NCBI RefSeq assembly: GCF_013433315.1
Contig: NZ_WXVV01000002.1
Span: 1 to 64,000 of the forward strand
From: Pseudomonas crudilactis
GTDB taxonomy: Bacteria > Pseudomonadota > Gammaproteobacteria > Pseudomonadales > Pseudomonadaceae
Direction: 5' to 3'
DNA length: 64,000 nucleotides
The notes below the pieces were generated by a model. That model had not been told where the DNA came from. It ran no database searches and saw only the letters and a list, made by a program, of their open reading frames with translations. Shown here in pieces: positions 9,768 through 18,621 of this stretch (position 1 is its first letter; each line of letters opens with the position of its first letter). A program made the position numbers and the translations under genes.

Positions 9768-11384
9768 CTAAGTGTTTCGATGGGCAGAGCGGCGAATCAG
9801 GCCGATGACCGGTAACAACCCGACCAGAACCAGGGTCAGCGCCGGCAATGACGCCCGTGCCCATTCGCCTTCGCTGGTCATTTCAAAGATGCGTACGGCC
9901 AGCGTGTCCCAGCCAAACGGGCGCATCAGCAGGGTCGCGGGCATTTCCTTGAGCACATCGACGAACACCAGCAGCGCCGCGCTCAGCGTGCCGGGCAGTA
10001 ACAGCGGCAGATACACTTTGAAAAACAGTCGCGGCCCACTGACACCCAGGCTACGTGCCGCTTCGGGCAAAGATGGCCGTATACGCGCCAGACTGTTTTC
10101 CAATGGTCCATAAGCCACGGCAATAAAACGCACCAGATAGGCCATCAACAATGCCGCCAGACTGCCGAGCAGCAACGGCTTGCCGGCGCCGCCAAGCCAA
10201 GCGGAGAGCGGAATCACCAGTTCGCGATCCAGATAACTGAACGCCAGCATGATCGACACCGCCAGCACTGAACCCGGCAAGGCGTAGCCAAGATTGGCCA
10301 GACCAACTCCAGAGTTGATCGCCCGAGTCGGCGCCAAGCGCCGGGCAAACGCCAGCAGCAGCGCAACGCTTACGGTAATCAGCGCCGCCATGCCGCCCAG
10401 ATAAAGGGTGTGCAGAATCAGCCCGGCGTAGCGTTCATCGAGATCGAAACGCCCGCGCTGCCAGAACCAGACAACCAGTTGCAGCACCGGAATCACGAAG
10501 GCGCAGGCAAACACCATTGCGCACCAGCTCATTGCCGCGAGCGCCTTGAACCCGCGTAAGTGATACAGGGCTTTGACCCGTGGCCGCTCGTTGCTCGCCC
10601 GATTGGCGCCACGCGCACGACGCTCGCCATACAGCACCAGTATCACCACCAGCAGCAACAGACTCGCCAGTTGCGCCGCACTCGGCAGGCTGAAAAAGCC
10701 GTACCAGGTCTTGTAGATGGCCGTGGTGAAGGTGTCGAAGTTGAACACCGACACTGCGCCGAAATCAGCGAGGGTTTCCATCAGCGCCAGCGCTACGCCG
10801 GCGCCAATCGCAGGACGCGCCATTGGCAACGCCACTCGCCAGAAAGCTTGCCACGGCGACTGACCGAGTACTCGCGCGGCTTCCATCAGGCCTTTGCCCT
10901 GCGCGAGAAACGCGGTGCGCGCCAGCAGGTAAACGTAGGGATAGAAGACCAGCACCAGCACGATGATCACCCCGCCGGTGGAGCGCACGCGCGGCAGGCG
11001 CAGGCCTGTGCCGAACCATTCACGCAGCAGGCTCTGTACGGGACCGGCGAAGTCGAGCAGGCCTACGAAAACGAAGGCCAGCACGTACGCGGGGATGGCG
11101 AAGGGCAGCATCAGCGCCCAGTCGAGCCAGCGCCGCCCGGGGAATTCGCAGAGGCTGGTGAGCCAGGCGAGGCTGACGCCGAGCAGTGTCACACCGACAC
11201 CGACGCCAACGACCAGCGTCAGGGTGTTGCCGAGCAGACGCGGCATCTGGGTTTGCCACAGGTGCGACCAGATTTGTTGGTCGATGGTCTGCCATGAGAG
11301 CAGCAGAACGCTCAGCGGCAACAGCACCAGCGCGGCGATGGTGAAGACGATGGGGTACCAGCGGCGTTGGGCGGGGTGGGCCAC
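9768..11384 (-). CDS. Ferric-iron-type ABC transporter permease
   Basis: The 538-residue protein contains two fused binding-protein-dependent permease domains with about twelve membrane segments, as in FbpB/SfuB/AfuB. Each half carries an EAA loop (EAARVLGQSPWQAF near residue 175 and EAARSLGVSGPRLF near 445) that docks the ATPase. It lies downstream of the matching periplasmic binding protein on the same strand, with 244 bases between them that hold a repeat. No ATP-binding subunit is encoded in the window, so the ATPase must come from elsewhere. Confidence 0.93.
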   Translation of the reverse strand: MAHPAQRRWYPIVFTIAALVLLPLSVLLLSWQTIDQQIWSHLWQTQMPRLLGNTLTLVVGVGVGVTLLGVSLAWLTSLCEFPGRRWLDWALMLPFAIPAYVLAFVFVGLLDFAGPVQSLLREWFGTGLRLPRVRSTGGVIIVLVLVFYPYVYLLARTAFLAQGKGLMEAARVLGQSPWQAFWRVALPMARPAIGAGVALALMETLADFGAVSVFNFDTFTTAIYKTWYGFFSLPSAAQLASLLLLVVILVLYGERRARGANRASNERPRVKALYHLRGFKALAAMSWCAMVFACAFVIPVLQLVVWFWQRGRFDLDERYAGLILHTLYLGGMAALITVSVALLLAFARRLAPTRAINSGVGLANLGYALPGSVLAVSIMLAFSYLDRELVIPLSAWLGGAGKPLLLGSLAALLMAYLVRFIAVAYGPLENSLARIRPSLPEAARSLGVSGPRLFFKVYLPLLLPGTLSAALLVFVDVLKEMPATLLMRPFGWDTLAVRIFEMTSEGEWARASLPALTLVLVGLLPVIGLIRRSAHRNT

Positions 11385-11445
11385 TTTTGGGTCTCTGGGG
11401 GGATTGGGGTGTTCTTGGATGAGGTGTTTCAGGTTGAGATTGCTG

Positions 11446-11594
11446 CCCTCACCCTAACCCTCTCCCAGAGGGAGAGGGGACTGACCGAGGTGCTCTTTCG
11501 ATTTACGCCGACCTGAATTATCGAGCCGAACTCAAGTGTCGAAAACAACACAAGTCGACTCCCTCTCCCGTGGGAGAGGGCTGGGGTGAGGGGC
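11446..11594. repeat. Long inverted repeat of the CCCTCTCCC family
   Basis: The left arm reads CCCTCACCCTAACCCTCTCC and the right arm is close to its reverse complement, GAGAGGGCTGGGGTGAGGGG. About 90 bases of unrelated sequence lie between the arms. A second copy is found at 36967-37116. The element fills most of the gap between the iron permease and binding-protein genes. Confidence 0.85.
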
Positions 11595-11628
11595 TGGTTT
11601 TTGAATCAAACAAATCTTTCGAAACGAT

Positions 11629-12633
11629 TCAGTTCCAACCCGCCCGATCCATCATCCGGATCGCCTCGGCCTGACGCTTGCCCGCCACTTCCACCGGCAA
11701 GGTATCAGCAATGAACTTGCCCCACGCCGCCACTTCTTCGGAAGGCGCCACCGCCGGGTTGGCCGGGAATTCCTGGTTCACGTCAGCAAAAATCTTCTGC
11801 GCCTCAGGCGTGGTCATCCACTCGACCAAAGCCTTGGCCGCTTCCGGGTGTGGCGCATGCTTGGTCAGACCGATGCCCGACAGGTTTACGTGTACGCCAC
11901 GATCCGCCTGATTCGGCCAGAACAGTTTTACCGGCAGCTCCGGCTTCTGCTTGTGCAGGCGACCGTAGTAGTAAGTGTTGACGATGCCGACGTCGCACTG
12001 GCCGGCGTTGATCGCTTCCAGCACCGCTACGTCATCGGAGAACACGTCGGTGGAGAGGTTATTCACCCAGCCCTTGAGGATTTCCTCGGTCTTCGCCGCG
12101 CCGTGGACTTCGATCATGGTCGCGGTCAGCGACTGGTTGTAGACCTTCTTCGCCGTGCGCAGGCACAAGCGCCCTTCCCAGTTCTTGTCGGCCAGCGCTT
12201 CGTAAGTCGTCAGTTCACCCGGCTTCACCCGTTGAGTCGAATAGGCGATGGTCCGCGCGCGCAGGCTCAGGCCAGTCCAGGCATGAGTCGAAGAGCGATA
12301 TTGCAGCGGAATGTTGGCGTCGATGGTTTTCGAGGTGAACGGCTGGAGAATGCCCATCTGCTCGGCTTGCCAGAGGTTGCCAGCGTCGACGGTAAGCAGC
12401 AGGTCGGCGGTGGCGTTTTCACCTTCGGCCTTGATGCGCTGCATCAGCGGCGCTTCCTTGTCGGTGATGAACTTGATCTTCACCCCGGTCTTGGCGGTGT
12501 AGGCATCGAACACCGGTTTGATCAGTTCATCGATGCGCGACGAGTAAACCACCACCTCATCAGCGGCCTGAGCGGTTGTACTGCCGATCAGGGTCAGGGC
12601 CAGTGCGGTCAGAAGACGCTTGGGTGCCAACAT
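11629..12633 (-). CDS. Periplasmic ferric-iron-binding protein of ABC transporter
   Basis: The 334-residue protein starts with a signal peptide cleaved after TAQA near residue 23, followed by the DEVVVYSSR start typical of the FbpA/FutA/AfuA family. The iron ligands in this family are tyrosines of a YYY cluster; here NTYYYGR near residue 225 fits. The protein captures ferric iron in the periplasm and hands it to the permease encoded downstream. A Fur-like site lies 36 bases upstream of the start codon. Confidence 0.92.
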   Translation of the reverse strand: MLAPKRLLTALALTLIGSTTAQAADEVVVYSSRIDELIKPVFDAYTAKTGVKIKFITDKEAPLMQRIKAEGENATADLLLTVDAGNLWQAEQMGILQPFTSKTIDANIPLQYRSSTHAWTGLSLRARTIAYSTQRVKPGELTTYEALADKNWEGRLCLRTAKKVYNQSLTATMIEVHGAAKTEEILKGWVNNLSTDVFSDDVAVLEAINAGQCDVGIVNTYYYGRLHKQKPELPVKLFWPNQADRGVHVNLSGIGLTKHAPHPEAAKALVEWMTTPEAQKIFADVNQEFPANPAVAPSEEVAAWGKFIADTLPVEVAGKRQAEAIRMMDRAGWN

Positions 12634-12668
12634 GGGAGTGGTCTCTCGGTCGGAAAATGTGGGCCAAA

Positions 12669-12683
12669 TGATAAGGACTCACA
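12669..12683 (-). promoter_or_regulatory. Possible Fur box upstream of the iron-binding protein gene
   Basis: On the minus strand TGTGAGTCCTTATCA matches 10 of 14 defined positions of the Fur core TGATAATnATTATCA. The right half is perfect and the left half is weak. Iron control is expected for a gene of this kind, but the match alone is only suggestive. Confidence 0.4.
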
Positions 12684-12761
12684 TTTACCACCTCAATCGA
12701 ACTCTTTTTGAAGGAGTTACCAGATGTTGCACAGCCTGAAATCTTTGGTGTCGGCTCTGGC

Positions 12762-12860
12762 CCCTTCGCGAGCAAGCTCGCACCCACAGGGTTTGATGTG
12801 TTCACAAAATTGATGTTTCACACCGACCACTGTGGGAGCGAGCTTGCTCGCGAAGAGGCC
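12762..12860. repeat. Inverted REP pair (REPIN)
   Basis: The left arm is CCTTCGCGAGCAAGCTCGCA and the right arm is TGTGGGAGCGAGCTTGCTCG followed by CGAAGAGG. The element lies between the iron-binding-protein promoter and the 3' end of the flavin hydroxylase gene. Confidence 0.88.
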
Positions 12861-12879
12861 GTCAGCCTCAATACAGATG

Positions 12880-14103
12880 TCAGGCCTTGGCGAGTGCCGG
12901 CAGATCCCCGGTCAACCCCAAAGCCTCCCGCACAAACAGCGCCTTCGCCTCCGGCATCTGCTCCACCAGCTTCAAACCGGCATTCCTCAACCAGCGCACC
13001 GGCAACGGATCCGCCTGGAACAACCGCTCAAACCCTTCCATCGCTGCCATCAGCGCCAGGTTATGCGGCATGCGCCGACGTTCGTAACGGCTCAGCACTT
13101 TCACATCCGCCAGACGCTCACCGCGCTCCGCAGCCTGCAACAACACTTCGGCCAGCACCGCCGCATCGAGGAAACCAAGGTTCACACCTTGCCCCGCCAA
13201 CGGGTGAATGGTGTGCGCCGCATCGCCAATCAGCGCCAGACCTTCGGCCACATAACGTTTGGCATGCCGCTGACGCAGCGGCACGCACAGTCGCGGATCG
13301 GCACTGATGACTTCGCCGAGACGGCCTTCAAAAGCGCGCTCCAGCTCACGACAGAAATCCGCTTCGTCCAGCGCCATCAAGCGCTCGGCCTCACTCGGCG
13401 TGGTCGACCAGACAATCGAGCACCAGTCCTGCTGCCCGTCACGTTCCAGCGGCAGAAACGCCAGCGGCCCGTGATCGGTAAAGCGCTGCCACGCGGTCAT
13501 CTGGTGCGACTTGCTGCTGCGCACGCTGGTAACGATGGCGTGATGCAGGTAATCCCACTCACGCGTCGCCACACCGGTCAGACGTCGCACTGCCGAGTTG
13601 GCACCGTCAGCGGCAATCACCAGCGGCGCGCGCAACTGTCGACCATCGGCCAGCGTCAGCAGCCAGTCATCACCGGAGCGACGCATCTGTTCCAGCCGCG
13701 CATTGGCCAGCATGCCCAGATCGCAATCGTGCAAACGGTCGAGCAAGGCATCCTGCACCACACGGTTTTCGACGATGTGGCCAAGCACCTCGGCATGCAC
13801 GCTGCTCGCCGAAAAGTGAATCTGCCCGGTGCCGCTGCCATCCCACACGTGCATGTCGGTGTACGGGCTGCTGCGGCGTGCGGCGATGCCATCCCACACA
13901 CCGAGGCGTTCAAGAATGCGCTGGCTCGCCGCTGACAGGGCGCTCACGCGCGGTTCAAACGCAGCTTCAGCGTCGAACGGTTTGACGCTCAGTGGGCTGC
14001 CGTCGAGCAGCAGGACTTCGAGCCCGCTGTTCTGCAACGCCAACGCCAGGGCGCTGCCGACCATTCCGGCTCCGACAATCAGCAGATCTGCGCGCATGTC
14101 CAT
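12880..14103 (-). CDS. FAD-dependent ubiquinone hydroxylase, UbiI/VisC-like
   Basis: The 407-residue protein is a class A flavoprotein monooxygenase of the UbiH/UbiF/VisC/COQ6 family. It has the N-terminal FAD motif VGAGMVGSALALAL near residue 9, and the second FAD motif LIGDAAHTIHPLAGQGVNLG near residue 283. Family members hydroxylate the ring during ubiquinone synthesis. The position after ubiH and a DUF4442 gene matches the VisC/UbiI-type gene of other pseudomonads; the exact ring position cannot be read from the sequence. The start codon lies three bases after the DUF4442 stop, so the genes form one operon. Confidence 0.9.
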   Translation of the reverse strand: MDMRADLLIVGAGMVGSALALALQNSGLEVLLLDGSPLSVKPFDAEAAFEPRVSALSAASQRILERLGVWDGIAARRSSPYTDMHVWDGSGTGQIHFSASSVHAEVLGHIVENRVVQDALLDRLHDCDLGMLANARLEQMRRSGDDWLLTLADGRQLRAPLVIAADGANSAVRRLTGVATREWDYLHHAIVTSVRSSKSHQMTAWQRFTDHGPLAFLPLERDGQQDWCSIVWSTTPSEAERLMALDEADFCRELERAFEGRLGEVISADPRLCVPLRQRHAKRYVAEGLALIGDAAHTIHPLAGQGVNLGFLDAAVLAEVLLQAAERGERLADVKVLSRYERRRMPHNLALMAAMEGFERLFQADPLPVRWLRNAGLKLVEQMPEAKALFVREALGLTGDLPALAKA

Positions 14104-14106
14104 GCT

Positions 14107-14592
14107 TTAAGCCTGTCTCGCTTGCGGCTTGAGCCGCACATAAAGGGTTTTACCGACCCGCGCCACCAGATTGCCGGCGCCGTCATGAATGTCGACCTGC
14201 AACTGCGGCAGGTACTTCTCGCCATTGGCGGTTTGCCGGCGAATCTCGGCGAGCAAGGTCTCGTCGATATTGAACCGGGCGAACACCGGGCCTTTGCCCG
14301 GTGCAATGAAATCGATGTCGGCAGCCTTGTCCCAGACGATGTACTTCGAGCCAAGGTTTTCCATGAGCATCAGCATGAAGAACGGATCGACCATCGAATA
14401 CAGACTGCCGCCAAACTGCGTGCCGACGTAGTTGCGGTTGTACCAGCCAAGGCCCATCGACACCTGAACGTCGCGGAAATCATCGCTGATGTGCCGAACG
14501 CGTACGCCAGCGCCGAGGTAGGGCGGGTAGAACGTCATCACCCAGCGCATCAACCGCGCCTTGCCGAATTTAGCGGTCAACCACTTAAGCAT
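14107..14592 (-). CDS. DUF4442 hotdog-fold protein
   Basis: The 161-residue protein belongs to the DUF4442 family, which has a thioesterase-like hotdog fold. The segment NYVGTQFGGSLYSMVDPFF near residue 53 is the conserved long helix region. Substrate and reaction are unknown. The ATG at 14592 was chosen over upstream frames because it gives the usual family start (MLKWL) and overlaps the ubiH stop region by eight bases, a sign of translational coupling. It lies between two ubiquinone hydroxylase genes. Confidence 0.85.
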   Translation of the reverse strand: MLKWLTAKFGKARLMRWVMTFYPPYLGAGVRVRHISDDFRDVQVSMGLGWYNRNYVGTQFGGSLYSMVDPFFMLMLMENLGSKYIVWDKAADIDFIAPGKGPVFARFNIDETLLAEIRRQTANGEKYLPQLQVDIHDGAGNLVARVGKTLYVRLKPQARQA

Positions 14593-15772
14593 CCGGACGC
14601 GTTCCCAAACCCATGGCCTGACGCGCAAACCAGCGTTTGGCCGGCGGCAACAGGTCGAGACCGAGCAAACCGATGTTGCGGCCCAGCGACACCAATGGCT
14701 GCGTGCTGCCGAACAGCCGCGTGACCTGATCGGAGAAACCGACGGTAAGGTCCTGATCAAGACGCTGACGCTCGCGATAAGCCTGCAATGTGGCGAAGTC
14801 GCCCAGCGGCTTATCGCTGGCCAGCAGCGCAGCGGCCAAGGCATCGGCGTCACGCAGCGACAGATTGAAACCCTGCCCGGCGATCGGGTGCAGGCTATGC
14901 GCGGCATTACCGAGCACGGCCAGATGCGAACGCACTTGCTCTTCGGCCTCGACCAGCGTCAACGGGTACAAATGTCGCGCGCCGACCTGTTTCAGCGTAC
15001 CGAGGCGATAACCGAATACGCCTTGCAATTCGCTGAGGAAATCGCGCTCGCTCAAATCGGCCAGACGCTGCGCGTCCATACCCAGACGGGTCCAGACCAG
15101 AGCGCAGCGGTTCTCCGGCAGCGGCAGCAGCGCCATCGGCCCTTCGTCGGTGAAGCGCTCGAAGGCCATGCCGTTGTGCGCTTCGCTCGGGGTGATGTTG
15201 GCGATCAGCGCGCTCTGGTTGTACGGACGCTTGCGCACGTTGATGCCCAGTTGTTCGCGCAGCCCGGAGCGCCCGCCATCGGCAAGTACCGCGAGATCGC
15301 ATTCAAGCGTGGTTTCATCGTTGAGGGTGAGGCGATAGCCATCGGCCAGCGGCTCCATGCGCGTGACTTCCGCCGGGCAGCGCCAGCTGATCACGTCTTT
15401 GTCGATGTGCTGCCAAAGGCACTGGCCGAGCCAGGCGTTTTCCACCACGTAACCGAGTGCCGGCACGCCCTCTTCCATCGCCGACAAACGCGCGGTGGAG
15501 AAGCGGCCACGGTCGGAAACGTGAATCTGTTTGATCGGCTCGGCACGGCGGGAGATTTCCTGCCACACGCCCAGCCGTTGATAAATCTGCCGCGAGCCGA
15601 AGGACAGCGCCGACGAACGTGCATCGTAGCTCGGCTGCCAGCTGTCGCCGGGGGCGAACGGCTCGATCAGGACGATCTTCCAGCCACGGGACTTGGCCCC
15701 GGTCTGCAAGGCCAACGCCAGACTGGCGCCGACCAGACCGCCACCGATGATTGCCAGATTGACTCGACTCAT
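14585..15772 (-). CDS. ubiH: 2-octaprenyl-6-methoxyphenol hydroxylase
   Basis: The 395-residue protein is a UbiH-type flavin monooxygenase of ubiquinone synthesis. It carries the FAD motif IIGGGLVGASLALAL at the N-terminus and the second motif VLGNAAHSLHPIAGQGFNLS near residue 290. Its start codon overlaps the pepP stop by four bases (ATGA), the classical pepP-ubiH operon of gamma-proteobacteria. The placement next to pepP supports UbiH rather than another member of the family. Confidence 0.94.
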   Translation of the reverse strand: MSRVNLAIIGGGLVGASLALALQTGAKSRGWKIVLIEPFAPGDSWQPSYDARSSALSFGSRQIYQRLGVWQEISRRAEPIKQIHVSDRGRFSTARLSAMEEGVPALGYVVENAWLGQCLWQHIDKDVISWRCPAEVTRMEPLADGYRLTLNDETTLECDLAVLADGGRSGLREQLGINVRKRPYNQSALIANITPSEAHNGMAFERFTDEGPMALLPLPENRCALVWTRLGMDAQRLADLSERDFLSELQGVFGYRLGTLKQVGARHLYPLTLVEAEEQVRSHLAVLGNAAHSLHPIAGQGFNLSLRDADALAAALLASDKPLGDFATLQAYRERQRLDQDLTVGFSDQVTRLFGSTQPLVSLGRNIGLLGLDLLPPAKRWFARQAMGLGTRPDA

Positions 15773-17103
15773 GCCGCGTGTGTCCTTGCTTGCGCCATCA
15801 GCGCTTCGATTTCAACGACGGTTTTCGGCACGCCGTGGGTGAGGATTTCACAACCGGTTTTGGTCACCACCACGTCGTCCTCGATGCGCACGCCAATGCC
15901 GCGCCATTTCTTCGCGACGTTTTGATTGTCCGGGGCGATGTAGATGCCCGGCTCGACGGTCAGCGCCATGCCGACTTCCAGCACGCGCCATTCGCCGCCG
16001 ACCTTGTACTCGCCGACGTCATGTACATCCATGCCCAGCCAGTGGCCGGCGCGGTGCATGTAAAACGCCTTATAGGCTTCGCTGGCGATCAATTCGTCGA
16101 CCTCGCCTTGCAGCAAACCGAGTTTCACCAGCCCCGTGGTAATGACTCGAACCGTGGCTTCGTGCGCCTGATTCCAGTGCTTGTTCGGGGCGATTTCGGC
16201 GAACGCTGCTTCCTGCGAGGCCAGGACCAATTCGTAGATCGCTTTCTGCTCGGGCGAAAACTTGCCGTTGACCGGCCAGGTACGAGTGATGTCGCTGGCG
16301 TAGCAATCGATCTCGCAACCGGCGTCGATCAACACCAGATCGCCGTCCTTGAGCACCGCGTCATTCTGCTGGTAATGCAGGATGCAGCTGTTGCGCCCGG
16401 CGGCGACGATCGAACCGTAAGCCGGCATCTTCGCCCCGCCCTTGCGGAATTCGTAGTCGAGTTCGGCTTCGAGGGTGTATTCGTGGAGCCCGGCCCGACT
16501 GGCCTGCATCGCGCGGATGTGGGCTTGCGCCGAGATCCGTGCGGCTTCGCGCATCACCTTCACTTCTGCCGCCGATTTATACAGGCGCATGTCGTGCAGC
16601 AGATGATCCAGGGCAACGAATTCGTTCGGCGGCTGGGCGCCGAGGTGCGCCTTGGAGCGGATCACGTTGATCCAGTCCATCAGGTGACGATCAAATTCGG
16701 GGTTGCTGCCCATCGCCGAATACACCCGGTCGCGGCCTTCGATCAGGCCCGGGAGGATGTCGTCGATGTCGGTAATCGGAAAGGCGTCGTCGGCACCAAA
16801 GTCGCGGATCGCGCCTTCTTGCCCCGCGCGCAGACCGTCCCACAATTCGCGTTCGGCGTTGCGTTCACGGCAGAACAGCACGTATTCGCCATGTTCACGG
16901 CCGGGCATCAGGACGATGACAGCCTGCGGCTCGGGAAACCCGCTGAGGTACTGGAAGTCGCTGTCCTGACGATAGACGTGCTCGACGTCGCGATTGCGAA
17001 TGGCCACCGCGGCGGCGGGCAGGATCGCGATGCTGTTGGGTTCCATCTGCGCCATCAGGGCCTTGCGGCGACGGCTGTATTCCGCTTTCGGGATATGGGT
17101 CAT
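15769..17103 (-). CDS. pepP: Xaa-Pro aminopeptidase (aminopeptidase P)
   Basis: The 444-residue protein removes N-terminal residues that precede proline. An N-terminal AMP_N domain (about residues 5-140) precedes the creatinase-fold catalytic domain. The two-metal ligands can be seen: Asp in LIDAGCEID, Asp in YASDITRTW, His in HRAGHWLGMDVHD, Glu in LTVEPGIY and Glu in GVRIEDD. Length matches E. coli PepP. It begins 27 bases after the ygfB-like gene and overlaps ubiH. Confidence 0.96.
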   Translation of the reverse strand: MTHIPKAEYSRRRKALMAQMEPNSIAILPAAAVAIRNRDVEHVYRQDSDFQYLSGFPEPQAVIVLMPGREHGEYVLFCRERNAERELWDGLRAGQEGAIRDFGADDAFPITDIDDILPGLIEGRDRVYSAMGSNPEFDRHLMDWINVIRSKAHLGAQPPNEFVALDHLLHDMRLYKSAAEVKVMREAARISAQAHIRAMQASRAGLHEYTLEAELDYEFRKGGAKMPAYGSIVAAGRNSCILHYQQNDAVLKDGDLVLIDAGCEIDCYASDITRTWPVNGKFSPEQKAIYELVLASQEAAFAEIAPNKHWNQAHEATVRVITTGLVKLGLLQGEVDELIASEAYKAFYMHRAGHWLGMDVHDVGEYKVGGEWRVLEVGMALTVEPGIYIAPDNQNVAKKWRGIGVRIEDDVVVTKTGCEILTHGVPKTVVEIEALMAQARTHAA

Positions 17104-17130
17104 GGGCAGATGGCTTTCCCTGGCACGCGA

Positions 17131-17691
17131 TTAATGCAGCGACGGCTTGGCGGCTGGCGGCACGTCGGTTTTCTTGGTTTCCGAGAACAGCAGCAGCGGC
17201 GCGACGCGCAGGTACTCCATGACTTCCATGTAGTCGGTTTCGCCGTCTTCGGATTCTTCGAGGGCGTCTTGCACTTGGGAAATGGCGGCCAGATCCTGCA
17301 GCACTTCGGTGGCTTCAGTGCTGAGCATGCTGCTGTCGCGGCAGTTCAGGCCGAACCCGCTGAGGAAGCCCTGGCACCACTCGCCCAGTGCAGCGGCGCG
17401 GTCGGCCAGCGGCGCGTCATCGGTCGGCAGCAGCAGAACGACAGTGACGTCGTCGCCGGTCAGCTCGCCTTTGACCATCTCTTGCAGGCCGATCAGGGCG
17501 TTGCGGACGTTGTCCTGGATGTCGCCTTCGAGCAGTTCGGCGGCGTCGATCAGCCAGCCTTCGTTATCGAAGCCGGCACCGGCGCAACTGCGCCCGAGCA
17601 GCACGCCGTGCAGTTCGGCAGGCGAGACGTTGTGGCCGCTGGAGGTCAGCAGGGTGGCAAAGGCTTGGTACGGGGAATTCGCAATGGTCAT
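17131..17691 (-). CDS. YgfB/YecA (UPF0149) family protein
   Basis: The 186-residue acidic protein belongs to the YgfB/UPF0149 family, shown by the [13 protein letters not shown] segment and the [11 protein letters not shown] segment near residue 104. In gamma-proteobacteria the gene sits directly upstream of pepP, as here. It is the first gene of the minus-strand run to the ubiI-like gene and is divergent from the zapB-like/zapA pair. Confidence 0.9.
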   Translation of the reverse strand: MTIANSPYQAFATLLTSSGHNVSPAELHGVLLGRSCAGAGFDNEGWLIDAAELLEGDIQDNVRNALIGLQEMVKGELTGDDVTVVLLLPTDDAPLADRAAALGEWCQGFLSGFGLNCRDSSMLSTEATEVLQDLAAISQVQDALEESEDGETDYMEVMEYLRVAPLLLFSETKKTDVPPAAKPSLH

Positions 17692-17809
17692 GGGCAGCTA
17701 GGCGCCAGACGGCGCTATGTCTAGAATGAAGGCCTTGTATCCTACATCGACAGACTCGCCAAGACTATTAAAGGCTGTCCGCCAGCTAACCCATCAGACA
17801 GTGAAACCA

Positions 17810-18019
17810 ATGGAAGACAACGACCTGCAAGCGCTGATGGCCAGACTCGAACTGCTGATTGGCCGAGTCGAGCAACTAAAGAGTCAAAATGCACTCTTAC
17901 TAGCTCAGGAAAAGACCTGGCGCGAGGAACGCGCTCACCTCATTGAAAAAAACGAAATCGCCCGGCGTAAGGTCGAATCGATGATTTCGCGCCTCAAGGC
18001 CCTGGAGCAAGACTCATGA
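17810..18019 (+). CDS. TIGR02449 family coiled-coil protein, ZapB-like
   Basis: The 69-residue protein is almost entirely a coiled coil with heptad leucines (LQALMARLELLIGRVEQLKS and onward). It fits the TIGR02449 family. An upstream in-frame ATG at 17717 would add 31 residues that lie in the promoter region; the ATG at 17810 gives the normal family start. Its last four bases overlap the zapA start (ATGA), so the two are translationally coupled. Size, coil and residue pattern resemble E. coli ZapB, the partner of ZapA; that function is inferred. Confidence 0.85.
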   Translation: MEDNDLQALMARLELLIGRVEQLKSQNALLLAQEKTWREERAHLIEKNEIARRKVESMISRLKALEQDS

Positions 18020-18333
18020 GTTCAAGCAATAGCGTCACCGTGCAGATCCTCGACAAAGAGTATTCGATCATCTGCCCGCAGGAAGAACGCAGCAATCTGG
18101 TCAGTGCCGCGCGTTATCTGGATGGCAAGATGCGCGAGATCCGCAGCAGCGGCAAAGTCATTGGTGCCGATCGTATCGCCGTGATGGCCGCGCTGAACAT
18201 CACCCATGACCTCTTGCACAAAGAAGAGCGCCCGGACATCCAGGCCAGCGGTTCGACCCGTGAACAGGTGCGTGACTTGCTCGATCGTGTCGATCTGGTG
18301 CTCGCCGACGATCCGGACATCAGCAAGGGCTGA
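18016..18333 (+). CDS. zapA: Cell division protein ZapA
   Basis: The 105-residue protein has the ZapA layout: an N-terminal globular domain with VTVQILDKEYSIICP, the AARYLDGKM segment, the DRIAVMAALNI segment, then a C-terminal coil. ZapA tetramers cross-link FtsZ filaments at the division site. It overlaps the preceding coiled-coil gene by four bases and is followed by 6S RNA, the same order as in other gamma-proteobacteria. Confidence 0.95.
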   Translation: MSSSNSVTVQILDKEYSIICPQEERSNLVSAARYLDGKMREIRSSGKVIGADRIAVMAALNITHDLLHKEERPDIQASGSTREQVRDLLDRVDLVLADDPDISKG

Positions 18334-18352
18334 TTCGCCAGGCCGCTTGAGG

Positions 18353-18358
18353 TATACT
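18353..18358 (+). promoter_or_regulatory. Minus-10 element of the 6S RNA promoter
   Basis: TATACT lies seven bases before the expected first base of 6S RNA at 18365. No clear minus-35 hexamer was identified. Confidence 0.6.
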
Positions 18359-18364
18359 CGCCGC

Positions 18365-18542
18365 ACTCCCTGGGGTGCTTGCCAGTTGACGATGTCCCTG
18401 AGCCGATTCGCACTACCCTGGAAGTTGCACGTTGGGCTGGTGTGCATGTCCGCCAGACGGAAAGCCTTAAAGTCTACTGCATCTTCCACCTTGAACTTTC
18501 GGGTTCAAGGGCTAAGTTGACAGCGGTTCATCCGGGGAGCCT
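18365..18542 (+). ncRNA. ssrS: 6S RNA
   Basis: The roughly 178-base stretch between zapA and fcl has the sequence and folding of Pseudomonas 6S RNA. The 5' end ACTCCCTGGGGTG pairs with the 3' end CCGGGGAGCC as the closing stem, and the 5' arm of the central bubble contains GATGTCCCTGAGCCGA. An internal TTGAAC/GTTCAA hairpin is at about 18491-18509. 6S RNA binds sigma-70 RNA polymerase by mimicking an open promoter. Ends are estimated from the closing stem. Confidence 0.93.
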
Positions 18543-18548
18543 GATTCG

Positions 18549-18584
18549 AATCCGATGTCGGTGAATGCCGACATCGGATTTTTT
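18549..18584 (+). terminator. Rho-independent terminator after 6S RNA
   Basis: A 13-base perfect stem (AATCCGATGTCGG / CCGACATCGGATT) with a six-base loop runs into a T run. It lies seven bases after the 6S RNA 3' end and 38 bases before the fcl start codon. Confidence 0.92.
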
Positions 18585-18621
18585 ATGCGTACGTTTTCGT
18601 CCAACCTGCCGAAGCCGAACC

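Noticed and set aside
15778..17724. Open frame of 648 codons on the plus strand opposite pepP and ygfB
   Set aside because: It spans two real minus-strand genes and shows no domain; it is a shadow.
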